Below are positions 35,108 to 44,501 of a DNA stretch of 64,000 nt, in pieces. Every line of letters begins with the position of its first letter. Position 1 is the first letter of the stretch. Source of the stretch: Natronococcus amylolyticus DSM 10524 (lineage in GTDB: Archaea > Halobacteriota > Halobacteria > Halobacteriales > Natrialbaceae); contig NZ_AOIB01000013.1 in NCBI RefSeq assembly GCF_000337675.1, positions 424,490 to 488,489 of the forward strand. The letters run 5' to 3'. Below the pieces are notes generated by a model. The model made no database searches. It was not told where the DNA came from and saw only the letters and a list, made by a program, of their open reading frames with translations. The translations under genes and the position numbers were made by a program.

Positions 35108-35415
35108 ACACCCACGTACGAAGGCGATGCCTAAGAACCATGCTGGTACGCTCGACGTATCAACGAAGCCGCAACGAGCGCCGTGGCTTTTCACAAGGTG
35201 TGCTATCGTACATTTGCCGATCCGTCCGAGCGGCTACGGGAGACGGTCAACGACTCGAGGCACACGTACCGACGCTTGGCTATCGCGACGACAGCGGCTG
35301 GAAGTCCCGATGCGTGGCAGCCGCGTTCGCTACCGGCTCGTCCGCTCGTCCCAGGAGGCCGTCGAGACGTAGGAGATACCGCTCCGGTCGCGGGCTCGAA
35401 CTCGTCACGGAACGG
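35108..35415. other. Intergenic stretch between the LOV regulator and the rhomboid gene
   Basis: 308 bp with no credible coding frame, no hairpin with T-run and no recognisable repeat. It must contain the promoter of the LOV-regulator gene (minus strand). No TATA box stands out within 35 nt of 35107. Confidence 0.5.
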
Positions 35416-37281
35416 TCACTCCTCGGCGAACTCGTCCGCTGGATCCGCTTCCTCGGCGTACGTCTCGCGCTCGGCGACCGTCAGTTCGGTATCGTCGGTC
35501 CCGACGGCGACCCGCTCGCGGTCGTCGACGCGCTCCGTCGAAACCTGTAGTTCACCGACCGTCGTCGACTCGTTCGCGTCCGGGATCGCCGTCTCGCCGA
35601 CTTCGGTACCGTCTTCGGTGATCCGAAGCGAGAACCCCTCTTCGGTTGGTGCGACCGACACCTCGTAACCGTCGACGGTCGCCTCGGCCTCGACGGGATC
35701 GGTGACGAACGTTCTGGTCGTCTCGTTTCCGACCTCGAGATCGACGGCGTAGGCTGTTTCGTTGCCGACGACCTCCCAGCCGGTTCGGTCGACGTCGATC
35801 GACTCCCGCCAGCCGAGCCCGCCAACGTGGACCGTCTCCTCGCCGGCGTACGCGAGGACGTCGTCCCTGACCGCGACGGTAGCAATCTCGCGCTCGTCAC
35901 TGGCCAGAAGCAGGCCGTCCTGCTGGGACTCGATCGACTCCTCCCCGAGGTCGATCGGTGACCCCTGCTCGACGGTCGCGTTCTGCTCGTAGGTGAGGCT
36001 GTACTCCTCGATCTCGAGTTCGTTCGAGCCGTCGACGGCGCCGTCGTCGACGACGGTCAGCCCGAGCGGGAGACTCGGCGCGGCGACGAGCACCGTCGCG
36101 GCCAGCAGGACGATGAGCGCCGCCCGACGACGCGGGGTCGGACTCGAGAGCCACCGATCGGGCGCCAGCGCCACCAGTGCCGGCAGCGCGACGAGTCCGA
36201 CGGCGAGGAGCAGCGCGCCGACCGAGAGCGCGAGCGGGGCGCCCTCGCTGACGACGAGGGCGATCCCCGCGATGAGGCCGAGCGAGAGGACAGCGAGCCA
36301 CCCGAGCGCGAGCAGTCGCCGGGCTCGTGCCGGAAGCGACACCGGCCACGGGAGCGGGCGATCGCTTCCAGCGACCGCGATCGAGAGCACCGCGGCCAGC
36401 AGAAGTACGAGGACGACACCGGGGGCCCGGTAGAGCACGAACGTGTCGTCGCCGACGGTACCGACGAGCAGCCAGAGCGACTGGGCGAACCCGAACAGTA
36501 TCGTCGCTCCGAACACCCAGCTGGCCGCCGGCCGACGGCTGCGCCGTCGCAGGAGCGCGATCCCGACGAGCGCCCCGAGGAGGAAGCCGAGCAGGTGCGC
36601 CTGAAACCCGATCCCGGCCCACTCGGGCGGTGCCGGCGGCCCGCGCTCGATCGCTTCGTGCACGATGGGCTGGGTCAGCGCCTGGTAAACCAGCTGCACC
36701 CCGCTGGTTGCGACCACGCCGACGACGGTCGCCAGCGGGTGGGTGACGAGGGCGAACCCGGCGATGGCGAAGACGGCGCCCGAGAAGCCGAGCCCCGGTC
36801 CCAGCGAGAAGAAGGCCGTCGCGTAGGCGACGCCGAGCAACGCTGCCGGAAAGACGACGACCGCCCGAATCCAGGGGCGAGCGAGGAGACCATCGGCCTC
36901 CCGGTCGCGCCCGTCCCGGGGGTAGTGACTCCAGGCATACTCCGCGATCGGGGCGAACGCGAGCGTCCCGGCGACGTTCGAGACCAGATGTTCGGGCGAA
37001 CCGTGGGCGATTCCTGCGGTGAGCCACCCGGTCGGGTAGAGATACGACCACGTGATGAACGGGTAGGTGAGCGGCTCGCTCCAGTGGCGGAGCCCGCCCT
37101 GGACCAGCAGGTAGAACGCGACGACAAGACTCACGGTGACGAGCGTCCCCCAGGGGACACCGTAGACGAACCGCGACTCGAGGAGCGAACGCCAGCGTCG
37201 GCGGTCGCCGACGGCCAGCGCGAAGCCGACCGCGACGACGAACGCTGCGGCGAGGGCGATCTGAGCGGGAGCGAGAGGCAT
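35416..37281 (-). CDS. Rhomboid-family intramembrane serine protease with large C-terminal extension
   Basis: A 621-residue membrane protein. The N-terminal ~260 residues form the rhomboid core: AHGSPEHLVSNVAGTLAFAP (HxxxN region), the nucleophile Ser in GLGFSGAVFAI, and the His in GFQAHLLGFLLGALVG. About six more helices follow. From about residue 410 a hydrophilic, beta-rich extracytoplasmic domain of ~210 residues is rich in Asp/Glu and N-glycosylation-type NxT sites. The extra domain makes it twice the size of minimal rhomboids. It is expected to cut membrane protein substrates in the bilayer. It is divergent from raSEA. Confidence 0.85.
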   Translation of the reverse strand: MPLAPAQIALAAAFVVAVGFALAVGDRRRWRSLLESRFVYGVPWGTLVTVSLVVAFYLLVQGGLRHWSEPLTYPFITWSYLYPTGWLTAGIAHGSPEHLVSNVAGTLAFAPIAEYAWSHYPRDGRDREADGLLARPWIRAVVVFPAALLGVAYATAFFSLGPGLGFSGAVFAIAGFALVTHPLATVVGVVATSGVQLVYQALTQPIVHEAIERGPPAPPEWAGIGFQAHLLGFLLGALVGIALLRRRSRRPAASWVFGATILFGFAQSLWLLVGTVGDDTFVLYRAPGVVLVLLLAAVLSIAVAGSDRPLPWPVSLPARARRLLALGWLAVLSLGLIAGIALVVSEGAPLALSVGALLLAVGLVALPALVALAPDRWLSSPTPRRRAALIVLLAATVLVAAPSLPLGLTVVDDGAVDGSNELEIEEYSLTYEQNATVEQGSPIDLGEESIESQQDGLLLASDEREIATVAVRDDVLAYAGEETVHVGGLGWRESIDVDRTGWEVVGNETAYAVDLEVGNETTRTFVTDPVEAEATVDGYEVSVAPTEEGFSLRITEDGTEVGETAIPDANESTTVGELQVSTERVDDRERVAVGTDDTELTVAERETYAEEADPADEFAEE

Positions 37282-37375
37282 CGTTCGTCCGTTGTGTGAC
37301 AGGGGGCCTAACGGTTCGGGAACCGCGCCGCACCAGACGAAGGCGCTTTAGGTACCCGACCGTTTTCTGCTCCTA

Positions 37376-38476
37376 ATGAGTCACCCCACGCCCGACGTCT
37401 ACGAGCAGGGCAAGGGCATGGACGCCCACAACCAGGTCATGCGCGAGATCCGCTCGCGCAAGGAGGCCAGCTACGACCCCCACGAGCCGACCCGCGTCTG
37501 GCTCGACGAGGACAACACGCCGAACGGCGTCAAGCGAAGTCTGACGATCATCCTGAACACCGGCGGCTGCCGATGGGCCCGCGCCGGCGGCTGTACGATG
37601 TGTGGCTACGTCGCCGAAAGCGTCGACGGCGGCAGCGTTTCCCACGAGGCGCTGATGGACCAGATCGATGTCTGTCTCGCACACGAGGCCGAAAACGGGG
37701 ACGAGCCCGCGGAACTGATCAAGATCTACACCTCCGGCTCGTTCCTCGACGAGCGCGAGGTCGGCGCCGAAAGCCGGCGGGCGATCGCCGACACCTTCGC
37801 CGACCGCGAGCGGATGGTCGTCGAGTCCCTCCCCGACTTCGTCGACCGCGAGAAGATCGCCGACTTCACCCGCCACGGCGTGGATACCGACGTCGCGATT
37901 GGGCTCGAGACCGCGACCGACCGCGTGCGCCACGACTGCGTGAACAAGTACTTCGACTTCGCGGACTTCGAGGCCGCCTGCGCGGAGGCCGCCGCGGCCG
38001 ACGAGGAAGCGGCCGGCGACGCTGACGCGGGGATCAAAGCGTATCTCCTGATGAAACCGCCGTTCCTCACGGAGTCGGAAGCCGTCGCCGACATGATCTC
38101 CTCGGTCGAGCGCTGTGCCGCCGTTGAGGGCTGTCACACCGTCTCGATGAACCCCTGTAACGTCCAGCGCTACACGATGGTCGACGACCTCTACTTCGAG
38201 GACGGCTACCGGCCGCCGTGGCTCTGGTCGGTCGCCCACGTCCTCCGCGAGACGGTCGACGTCGACGCCATCGTCGTCTCGGACCCCGTCGGCCACGGCT
38301 CGGATCGCGGTCCGCACAACTGCCAGGAGTGTGACGACCTCGTCCAGAAGGCGATCAAGGACTTCGACCTGCGACAGGATCCCTCGGTGTTCGAGCAGGT
38401 GTCGTGTGACTGCGAACTGACGTGGGAGGCCGTGATGGAGCGCGAGCGGAGCTTCAACCAACCGCTGACCCGCTAG
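37376..38476 (+). CDS. raSEA: Archaeosine synthase radical-SAM subunit RaSEA
   Basis: A 366-residue radical SAM enzyme of the Elp3-like fold. The iron-sulfur cysteines appear as GGCRWARAGGCTMCGY, spaced Cys-x7-Cys-x2-Cys. Later conserved parts are KIYTSGSFLDE, IGLETATDRVRHDCVNK and the C-terminal NCQECDDLV cysteines. RaSEA acts with ArcS to cleave the lysine adduct on preQ0, giving archaeosine at tRNA position 15. tgtA and arcS lie 20 kb upstream. The gene is followed by the convergent sensor kinase with only 10 bp between the stops. Confidence 0.9.
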   Translation: MSHPTPDVYEQGKGMDAHNQVMREIRSRKEASYDPHEPTRVWLDEDNTPNGVKRSLTIILNTGGCRWARAGGCTMCGYVAESVDGGSVSHEALMDQIDVCLAHEAENGDEPAELIKIYTSGSFLDEREVGAESRRAIADTFADRERMVVESLPDFVDREKIADFTRHGVDTDVAIGLETATDRVRHDCVNKYFDFADFEAACAEAAAADEEAAGDADAGIKAYLLMKPPFLTESEAVADMISSVERCAAVEGCHTVSMNPCNVQRYTMVDDLYFEDGYRPPWLWSVAHVLRETVDVDAIVVSDPVGHGSDRGPHNCQECDDLVQKAIKDFDLRQDPSVFEQVSCDCELTWEAVMERERSFNQPLTR

Positions 38477-38486
38477 TCGAGTCGGC

Positions 38487-41400
38487 TCAACCCCGCGTCG
38501 GACCGTCGGCGTCGGGATCTGCCCGCGGGAATTCGAGCGTGACGACGGTCCCCCGCGGCTCGTTGTCGGCGATGGACAGTCGGCCGCCCGACTGCGAGAC
38601 AGCCCAGTTGACCAGCCAGAGACCGAGGCCGTTCATGTGCCGGAGCTGGGTAATCTCCCGTTCCTCCCGGAGCAGTTCCCGCTCCTCGGTGGGAATACCG
38701 GGGCCGTCGTCGGCGACCGACAGCGCGACCAGGTCCTCCGCCGGCCGATCGCGGACCGTGACCTCGATCGAGGGATCGCCGTCGTGGTGTTCGACCGCGT
38801 TCTCGAGAAGCTGGTCGATCGCCGTCTCCAGATACGCTCCGCCGGAAACCGGAGCAGGCCCCGATATCGAACGTCCGATCTCGACGTTCGGATCGTCGTT
38901 CTCGAGTCGGGTCGTCACTCGTTCGGCGAGCGCGGCGACGTCGATCGGCCGGGTGTCGGCGCCGTCCCGGTTGAGCGTCCGTTCGACGGTTCTCGACTTC
39001 TCGGCCAGCGAGGTGAGTTCGTTCGCCCGCTCGCGGATCGTCTCGACGCGCGCCGCGACCTCCCCGTCGACCCGATCCGCGAGCAGGTCGGCACAGCCGT
39101 CGATCACGTTCATCCCGTTTCGCAGGTCGTGTCGCAGCACTCGGTTCAAGATCTCGAGGCGCTTTCGTCGTCGCTTCTGCTCGGTGACGTCGGTGTAGAG
39201 CGCGAACGATCGGCTCTTGGTCTGGCCGAGCTCGATCGGAACGAGCCGCAGCATGAACTCGCGGAAGCCATCCGCGGTCCGACGTCTCACCTCGGCCTCG
39301 ACCACCGATCCCTCGCCGCTGCATCGGTTGATCGCCTCCGCCGCGTCCCGGTCTTCGAACGGGACGATGTGTGCGTCTAACGAGTTCCCCACTAACTCCG
39401 CCTCGTCGTAGCCGAACGTCCGCTCGAACGCGGGGTTGACCGCCTCGACGATCGGCTTGCCGTCCCGGTGTTGGACGCTCGCGACGGCGTCGGGAACGTT
39501 CTCGAAAAGCGCCGCGAACCGATCGCGTTCGGCCCTGAGCACCGACTCCGACTCGAGCTGATCCAGCCTGTCGGTAACGTGAGAGAGCAGCAACTCGACC
39601 AGCTCCTCGTCGTGGCGGTCGAACGCGCCCGGCGTCCGCGAGGCCGCCTGGAAGACGCCGTGGTCGCCGATCGGGGCGCTCAACACCGACGCGTAGGCGC
39701 CGGCGTCCGCCGCCGTGTCCTCGCAGCGCTCGACGTCGTCGATCCGGTACGTTCGGCCGGTTCGGTAGGTCTTCCCCGCGATCCCGGTCTCGATCGGTAT
39801 CCGATCGACGTAGTCGGTATCGTCGAGGTGCGAGGAGAGGGCGACCTTTACGAGCGAGTCGCCGACCGCACGGTCGACGGCACAGACGTCGAACTCGAGA
39901 ACGTCCTCGGCCGTCTCGACGATCAGCTCGTAAATCTCCTCGGGACGGCGGCAGTCGTCCAGCCGGGAGGCGACCTCGTGCAGATTCTCGATCTTCGCCC
40001 GGCGCTCCCGGAGTTCACGCTCCATTCGTTTGCGGTCGCTGACGTCGCGGACGACCCCGACCGAGCCCTCGATGTCGCCGCCCGAGCACAGCAGTCGCGT
40101 GGTGGACTCACAGGGAATTCGTTCCCCCGACTCGGTCAGCACGGTCAGCTCGTAGGTCGCGCCGTCTTCGGTTCCGGGCTCGAGGGCGCCGACTTGGTTT
40201 CGGATTCGATCGGCGCTCTCGGCGGTCAACACCGTCGAGAAGTGCTCGCCGACGAGCGTCTCCCGATCGTAGCCGGTTATCGACGCGAGCATGTCGTTGA
40301 CGGTGACGAACCGTCCCTCCCGGTCGGTCGCGTACACGCCGTCGCCGACGGCATCGACGATCGTCTTTGCGCGCTCGAGTTCCCGCTGACGCGCCGTCCG
40401 GTCGAGGGCGGCCTCGGCGGTCGCGGCGAGCACCCGAACCAGGTTCATGTCGGTGGCCTCGAGTTCGCGCCCCCCGACCGAACAGACCGACAGCACACCG
40501 TGTTCGCCGAGCGGGTACACGATCGCGTTCCCGAGGGGAAACTCGAGGTAGTAGGGAAACCGCTCGATCGAGGCGTCCTCGACTACCATCGGTTCACCGC
40601 GTTCGTAGACCTCCCAGAGAAGGCTGTCACTGGGGGTGACCGGCGAGCGATCGACGCTGGCGTCGGCCAGCTGCGAGGCCGTCGCCGCGAGCTCGAGGGC
40701 CTCGCCGTCCTCGTCGGCGAACCAGACGCCGGCCAGCGAGCGATCGAGGACGCTTCCGGTCGCACCCATGGTGATCTCGGCGATCGTCTCGAACGAGGAC
40801 GCGCCCACGAGCTGGCGCGTCGTCTCCTGGAGCGCCTCGAGGGCGTTCGCCCGCTCGAGGTCGTCGGTGATGTCGCGGGCGAAGGAGAGCACTCGAACGA
40901 CCTCGCCGTCCGTTATCAGCGGCGCGTTGACCCACTCGCAGGTGACTTCGGTGCCGTCCTTGCGAACGTTTCGGGTGACGGCCCGGGACGACTCCTCGAG
41001 GTCGGCTCCGACGAGCAGCTCCCACTGGGCCGCGACGTCGGTCCGGTCGTGTTCGCCGACGACCAGCTCGAACGCCGACGTACCGAGGGCCTCCGCTCGG
41101 TCGTAGCCGAACAGTTCCGTCGCGGCCGGGTTCCAGCTGATCGCCTCGAACGACCGGTTCCACTCGATGATCGCGAGCGGGGACTGTTCGACGAGCAGCT
41201 CGAACCGGCTCGAGTGCTCGCCCGATCGCGAGTCGGAACCCGAAAGCAACGCCGCGAGGCGCGAGCGAAGCGTCTCGAGGCCCTGGGACTGGGGCACGTA
41301 ACCGTCTGCGCCGGCCGCAATTACCTCGCCAGCTAGCTCCTCGCTGCCGCTCGACGGAAAGACCACCAGCGGAAGGTCGGGTCGGCGGCCCCGGATCCGC

Positions 41401-41573
41401 GAGCAGAGTTCGGCACAGGTCGCGTCGGGGACGGTATCGGTCGCCACGACGCAGTCGGCGCTCTCGAGTCCCGCCAGGCAGTCCGCGAGCGTCTCGACGA
41501 CCTCGTCGAAGACACCGTCGACGTTCGGCGGAACGTCCGACCCGACACAGACGACGCGCGTTGCCGTATCCAT
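38487..41573 (-). CDS. Multi-sensor PAS/GAF histidine kinase
   Basis: A 1028-residue cytoplasmic kinase with no membrane helix. Domains in order: a receiver-like N-terminal region (1-110) without a clear phosphorylatable Asp, PAS (about 125-240), GAF (about 250-395), PAS (about 405-520), GAF (about 530-680), PAS (about 690-810), HisKA with the phospho-His in LRHDLRNGM, and a HATPase domain with N-box LLENAVEHH and VADDGPGIP. It probably senses several soluble signals or redox/light states and phosphorylates a separate response regulator. No regulator gene is adjacent. The 28-cysteine-poor GAFs give no cofactor clue. Confidence 0.87.
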   Translation of the reverse strand: MDTATRVVCVGSDVPPNVDGVFDEVVETLADCLAGLESADCVVATDTVPDATCAELCSRIRGRRPDLPLVVFPSSGSEELAGEVIAAGADGYVPQSQGLETLRSRLAALLSGSDSRSGEHSSRFELLVEQSPLAIIEWNRSFEAISWNPAATELFGYDRAEALGTSAFELVVGEHDRTDVAAQWELLVGADLEESSRAVTRNVRKDGTEVTCEWVNAPLITDGEVVRVLSFARDITDDLERANALEALQETTRQLVGASSFETIAEITMGATGSVLDRSLAGVWFADEDGEALELAATASQLADASVDRSPVTPSDSLLWEVYERGEPMVVEDASIERFPYYLEFPLGNAIVYPLGEHGVLSVCSVGGRELEATDMNLVRVLAATAEAALDRTARQRELERAKTIVDAVGDGVYATDREGRFVTVNDMLASITGYDRETLVGEHFSTVLTAESADRIRNQVGALEPGTEDGATYELTVLTESGERIPCESTTRLLCSGGDIEGSVGVVRDVSDRKRMERELRERRAKIENLHEVASRLDDCRRPEEIYELIVETAEDVLEFDVCAVDRAVGDSLVKVALSSHLDDTDYVDRIPIETGIAGKTYRTGRTYRIDDVERCEDTAADAGAYASVLSAPIGDHGVFQAASRTPGAFDRHDEELVELLLSHVTDRLDQLESESVLRAERDRFAALFENVPDAVASVQHRDGKPIVEAVNPAFERTFGYDEAELVGNSLDAHIVPFEDRDAAEAINRCSGEGSVVEAEVRRRTADGFREFMLRLVPIELGQTKSRSFALYTDVTEQKRRRKRLEILNRVLRHDLRNGMNVIDGCADLLADRVDGEVAARVETIRERANELTSLAEKSRTVERTLNRDGADTRPIDVAALAERVTTRLENDDPNVEIGRSISGPAPVSGGAYLETAIDQLLENAVEHHDGDPSIEVTVRDRPAEDLVALSVADDGPGIPTEERELLREEREITQLRHMNGLGLWLVNWAVSQSGGRLSIADNEPRGTVVTLEFPRADPDADGPTRG

Positions 41574-41690
41574 AGCCCGTGTTCCACGTAGTCGGGACCG
41601 TCCGCCCGTCCGCTTTGGGCGGACCGACCGACACGTTCGACTAACTGTGTTGAAATTCCACAGGTAACAAAATAAATATGTCGGCTGCAG

Positions 41691-42383
41691 CTACAGTTTG
41701 CCGACCGCAGATTCGAACCCGCGGAGGATCCCCTGCCCGTCGGTCGGACCGACGTCCGGTAGCGTGGCGCGCTCGGGATGAGGCATCAACACCGCGACCG
41801 TCTCGCGCTCGCCGAGCAAGCCGGCGACCGCCGCCTTCGATCCGTTTGGGTTCGCGTCGCCGTCGACCGCGCCGTCAGCGTCGCAGTACCGAAAGAGGAT
41901 CCGGTCGTCGGCCTCGAGCGCCGCCAGTCGGTCGTCGCCGATCTCGTAGCGCCCCTCGCCGTGGGCGATCGGCACCTCGATTACGTCGCCCTCCTCGTAG
42001 GCGGCCGTCCAGGGCGTGTCGGCGCGCTCGACCCGGAGGTGGACGGGCTCGCACTGGAACCGGGCGCTCTCGTTGGTCGTAAACGCGCCCTCGGTCAGTC
42101 CCGACTCACAGCCAACCTGGGCGCCGTTGCAGATCCCCAACACCGGAACGCCGTCGGCGGCCGCCTCGCGGACCTCGGCCAGGATCGGCGAGCGCGCGGC
42201 CATCGCTCCCGCGCGCAGGTAGTCGCCGTAGGAGAACCCGCCCGGCAGAACGATCCCCGACGTTTCGGCTGGCAGGCCGTCCTCGTGCCAGACGATCTCG
42301 GCGTCGATACCGAGATGCTCGAGGGCTCGCTCGGCGTCGCGGTCGCAGTTCGAGCCGCCGAATCGGACGATCGATACCGTCAC
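41691..42383 (-). CDS. purQ: Phosphoribosylformylglycinamidine synthase subunit PurQ
   Basis: A 230-residue class I glutamine amidotransferase that feeds ammonia to PurL in step four of purine synthesis. The nucleophile is Cys in LGICNGAQVGCESG, and the catalytic His and Glu are in LMPHPERATLP. The N terminus VSIVRFGGSNCDRD fits the family. GTG at 42383 is chosen as start because it gives MTVSIVRFGG; another GTG three codons upstream is possible. It is downstream of purS on the same strand with a 59-nt gap. Confidence 0.93.
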   Translation of the reverse strand: MTVSIVRFGGSNCDRDAERALEHLGIDAEIVWHEDGLPAETSGIVLPGGFSYGDYLRAGAMAARSPILAEVREAAADGVPVLGICNGAQVGCESGLTEGAFTTNESARFQCEPVHLRVERADTPWTAAYEEGDVIEVPIAHGEGRYEIGDDRLAALEADDRILFRYCDADGAVDGDANPNGSKAAVAGLLGERETVAVLMPHPERATLPDVGPTDGQGILRGFESAVGKL

Positions 42384-42442
42384 AGTCGCCACCCCGCGGT
42401 GTTGCGACCGACGGTTTCGATCGTCGTGATGGAGACCGTCAT

Positions 42443-42694
42443 CTACCGCTCGTCGACCTCCACGTCGTAGTCGTGGATGGTCGGGTTCGCGAGCAGTCGT
42501 TCGGCCATCTCGTCGGCGCGCTCGCGGGCGCCGTCGGCGGAGTCGGCCTCGAGGTCGATCTCGAAGCGGTCGGCAGAGCGCAGCGCCTCGAGTTCGAAGC
42601 CCAGCCGCTCGAGGGCCTGTTTCGTGGTCTCGGCCTCGGGGTCGAGGACGCCGCGTTTGAGTCGAACCGTCACCGTCGCGGTGTAGGCCGTCAT
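42443..42694 (-). CDS. purS: Phosphoribosylformylglycinamidine synthase subunit PurS
   Basis: An 83-residue PurS, the small subunit bridging PurQ and PurL. MTAYTATVTVRLKRGVLDPEA and the C-terminal LLANPTIHDYDVEVDE are the family's landmarks. The start is set by the first strand, and an upstream extension of 19 codons is not part of the family. It is transcribed with purQ; purL is outside the window. Confidence 0.92.
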   Translation of the reverse strand: MTAYTATVTVRLKRGVLDPEAETTKQALERLGFELEALRSADRFEIDLEADSADGARERADEMAERLLANPTIHDYDVEVDER

Positions 42695-42912
42695 TACCTG
42701 ATACCCCGTAACCGTGCTCAAAAACGCTTTCGGGTTCGGTTCGAAATCCACGTTTGTGGATACTGGGAGAGTCGGGTCGAGCGCCGTCCGGCTCCGCGAC
42801 GCGAGTCAGCGATCGACGGCGCTCGATTCCGGCGTCTCGCGGGCGTCGCGACCCGAAGACGAGTACACGGACGAGGGACCCGATCCGGGTCGAATCCGTT
42901 CCCGTTCGGCAC

Positions 42913-43365
42913 TCAGGCAGCGTCGACCGTTCCGTCGGGTCGGACGGTAACGACGGGAACCGGTGCAGTTCGAACGACTTTGTCCGTGACGCTGCCGACG
43001 ACCATTCGCTCGAAACCGCCGCGGCCTGCCGTTCCCATCACGATCATCTCGGCGTCGACCTCGTCGGCGTAGTCGGCGATCTCCCGGGCGGGGCTCCCGG
43101 TTCGGACGACCGCTTCGGCCTCGAGGCCGTACGCCTTCGCATCGTCGGCGAGCTCGTCGGCCCATTCGGCCGCTATCTCGGCGACGTCTTCTGTCGTTTT
43201 CGGAGGTGGACCGCCGACCGAGGAGATGTGCGTGAGGCTTTCGTCCCCGACGGAAAGGGCGTGAACGGTCGCCCCCGTCTTCTCGGCGATATCGAATCCG
43301 GTTTCCGCAGCACTCTCGGCATATTTACTTCCATCCGTCGGCACAACTACGATATTTCCACTCAT
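42913..43365 (-). CDS. Universal stress protein (UspA family)
   Basis: A 150-residue single-domain Usp. It begins NIVVVPTDGSKYAESA, the family's first strand and loop, and ends with the nucleotide-binding signature GTAGRGGFERMVVGSVTDKVV (G-2x-G-9x-G-S), so ATP binding is expected. Usp proteins modulate survival under stress; haloarchaea carry many copies. The start MSGNIVVVP is preferred over an in-frame ATG five codons upstream. Confidence 0.88.
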   Translation of the reverse strand: MSGNIVVVPTDGSKYAESAAETGFDIAEKTGATVHALSVGDESLTHISSVGGPPPKTTEDVAEIAAEWADELADDAKAYGLEAEAVVRTGSPAREIADYADEVDAEMIVMGTAGRGGFERMVVGSVTDKVVRTAPVPVVTVRPDGTVDAA

Positions 43366-43431
43366 TCGTATTCTAATCAAGAGTAGCTAGCTACGGTCGT
43401 ATAAACCTTTGTAGGCAGTTGGAGGTGTCGT

Positions 43432-43653
43432 TCACCACCTCCGACCGTCCGACAGCGAACCGATTCGATCGTTCCCCGCCGTCGCGTCTTCGGCGAGCTC
43501 GTCGGCGGCGTTGCGTTCGAACGCCGTCGCATTCAGGGGTCCGCGGCTACGGTACGGGCGGAATCCGGCGGTCGCCTGGGCCTGGTGGCCGGGACCCGCC
43601 AGTCCGGCCAGATCGTCACGTGCTCGCGCCAGTAGCTCCAGAGTATGCAACAT
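43432..43653 (-). CDS. Possible small ORF in a 349-bp gap
   Basis: A 73-codon frame (MLHTLELLARARDDLAGLAG...) in the gap between the Usp and DUF3267 genes. Third-position GC is raised but below that of neighbours. No motif, hydrophobic segment or clear promoter supports it. A 7-bp GGAGGTG/CACCTCC hairpin at 43420-43441 overlaps its end. It may be real or chance. The rest of the gap contains only the Usp promoter region. Confidence 0.25.
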   Translation of the reverse strand: MLHTLELLARARDDLAGLAGPGHQAQATAGFRPYRSRGPLNATAFERNAADELAEDATAGNDRIGSLSDGRRW

Positions 43654-43714
43654 CGAACGGGAGACAAAACGGTGTATGGACAGTCGCTCGAGCCGCTTCC
43701 GGACCGCGTTCGCG

Positions 43715-44365
43715 CTACGCCGACGGCTCGTAGACGTACGAGTAGCGGATGTCCACGTCGTACAGCAGCGCCCCCTCGGGCAGCCCCCGGAGTCGCCACG
43801 TCGCGTAGAGGTCTCCGATCGCTCCGGCGGTGTTCAAGACCAGTACGAACGCGGCCGTGAGGGCGACGATCGGAACCGGCACGAACACCAGCGGGAAGCA
43901 GACGGCCGTGATCCCGACGAGCGGCGCGAGGCCGACGCGGAGCAGTTCCGCCCGCCGCTGAAACTGGCCGAACGCCGCCGCGTAGAACGCCCCCATCGAC
44001 GGTGCGACGCCGTACGTCACGTCGTAGCCATAGAACCGGAAGACGACGCCGTGGAGCAGTTCGTGGACGACCGTCGTCACGACCAGCGCGGCGAGAAACG
44101 GGACGGCGATAGCCGTCAGATCCATCGCGAACGTCGTCGTCTCTCCGTCGACGGTCACCTCGTAAAACGTGAACATCTCGGGGCCGTGGACGAGCGTCAG
44201 AAGGGCCACGAGCGCCACCGACGAGACGATCCCCAGCACGCTGGAGCCGACCAGCAAGCCGACCGTCGGATACCGGAACTCGTACGGGTCGGCGTATCCG
44301 TCGGGTGTCGGCGGAAGCTCCGGTGCCCGCGTGAGATCCGAACCCGACGCCTCGCTCGTTGTCAC
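43715..44365 (-). CDS. DUF3267-like membrane protein with HExxH motif
   Basis: A 216-residue protein with about five membrane helices. The motif VVHELLHGVVFRFYGYDV (HELLH) in a membrane segment matches the DUF3267 family, distantly related to zinc membrane metalloproteases (S2P-like). A further YGVAPSMGAFYAA follows. It may be an intramembrane or membrane-associated zinc peptidase, but activity is unproven. GTG at 44365 (MTTSEASGSD) is used; the longer reading to 44863 runs into the next gene's territory. Confidence 0.78.
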   Translation of the reverse strand: MTTSEASGSDLTRAPELPPTPDGYADPYEFRYPTVGLLVGSSVLGIVSSVALVALLTLVHGPEMFTFYEVTVDGETTTFAMDLTAIAVPFLAALVVTTVVHELLHGVVFRFYGYDVTYGVAPSMGAFYAAAFGQFQRRAELLRVGLAPLVGITAVCFPLVFVPVPIVALTAAFVLVLNTAGAIGDLYATWRLRGLPEGALLYDVDIRYSYVYEPSA

Positions 44366-44501
44366 GACAGAGGCTACCGAACCGGAGTACAAGTAACGGC
44401 CGCTTCGAGCGACTCGGAGGCCGCCGACACTACCGGTCCGAGATCGAACCCCGGCCGAGCGTCGCTCGAGAATCACGACCCCGGTCCCGCGGTCACACGA
44501 G

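Noticed and set aside
39468-41336. A 622-codon open frame on the plus strand opposite the sensor kinase
   Set aside because: It is the mirror of the kinase's high third-position GC. The product is Arg/Asp/Val-rich with no domain, and the kinase on the other strand has clear PAS, GAF and HATPase motifs.
43420-43441. GGAGGTG/CACCTCC hairpin as terminator or riboswitch
   Set aside because: There is no T-run and no conserved partner structure; the match to a ribosome-binding sequence is likely coincidental.
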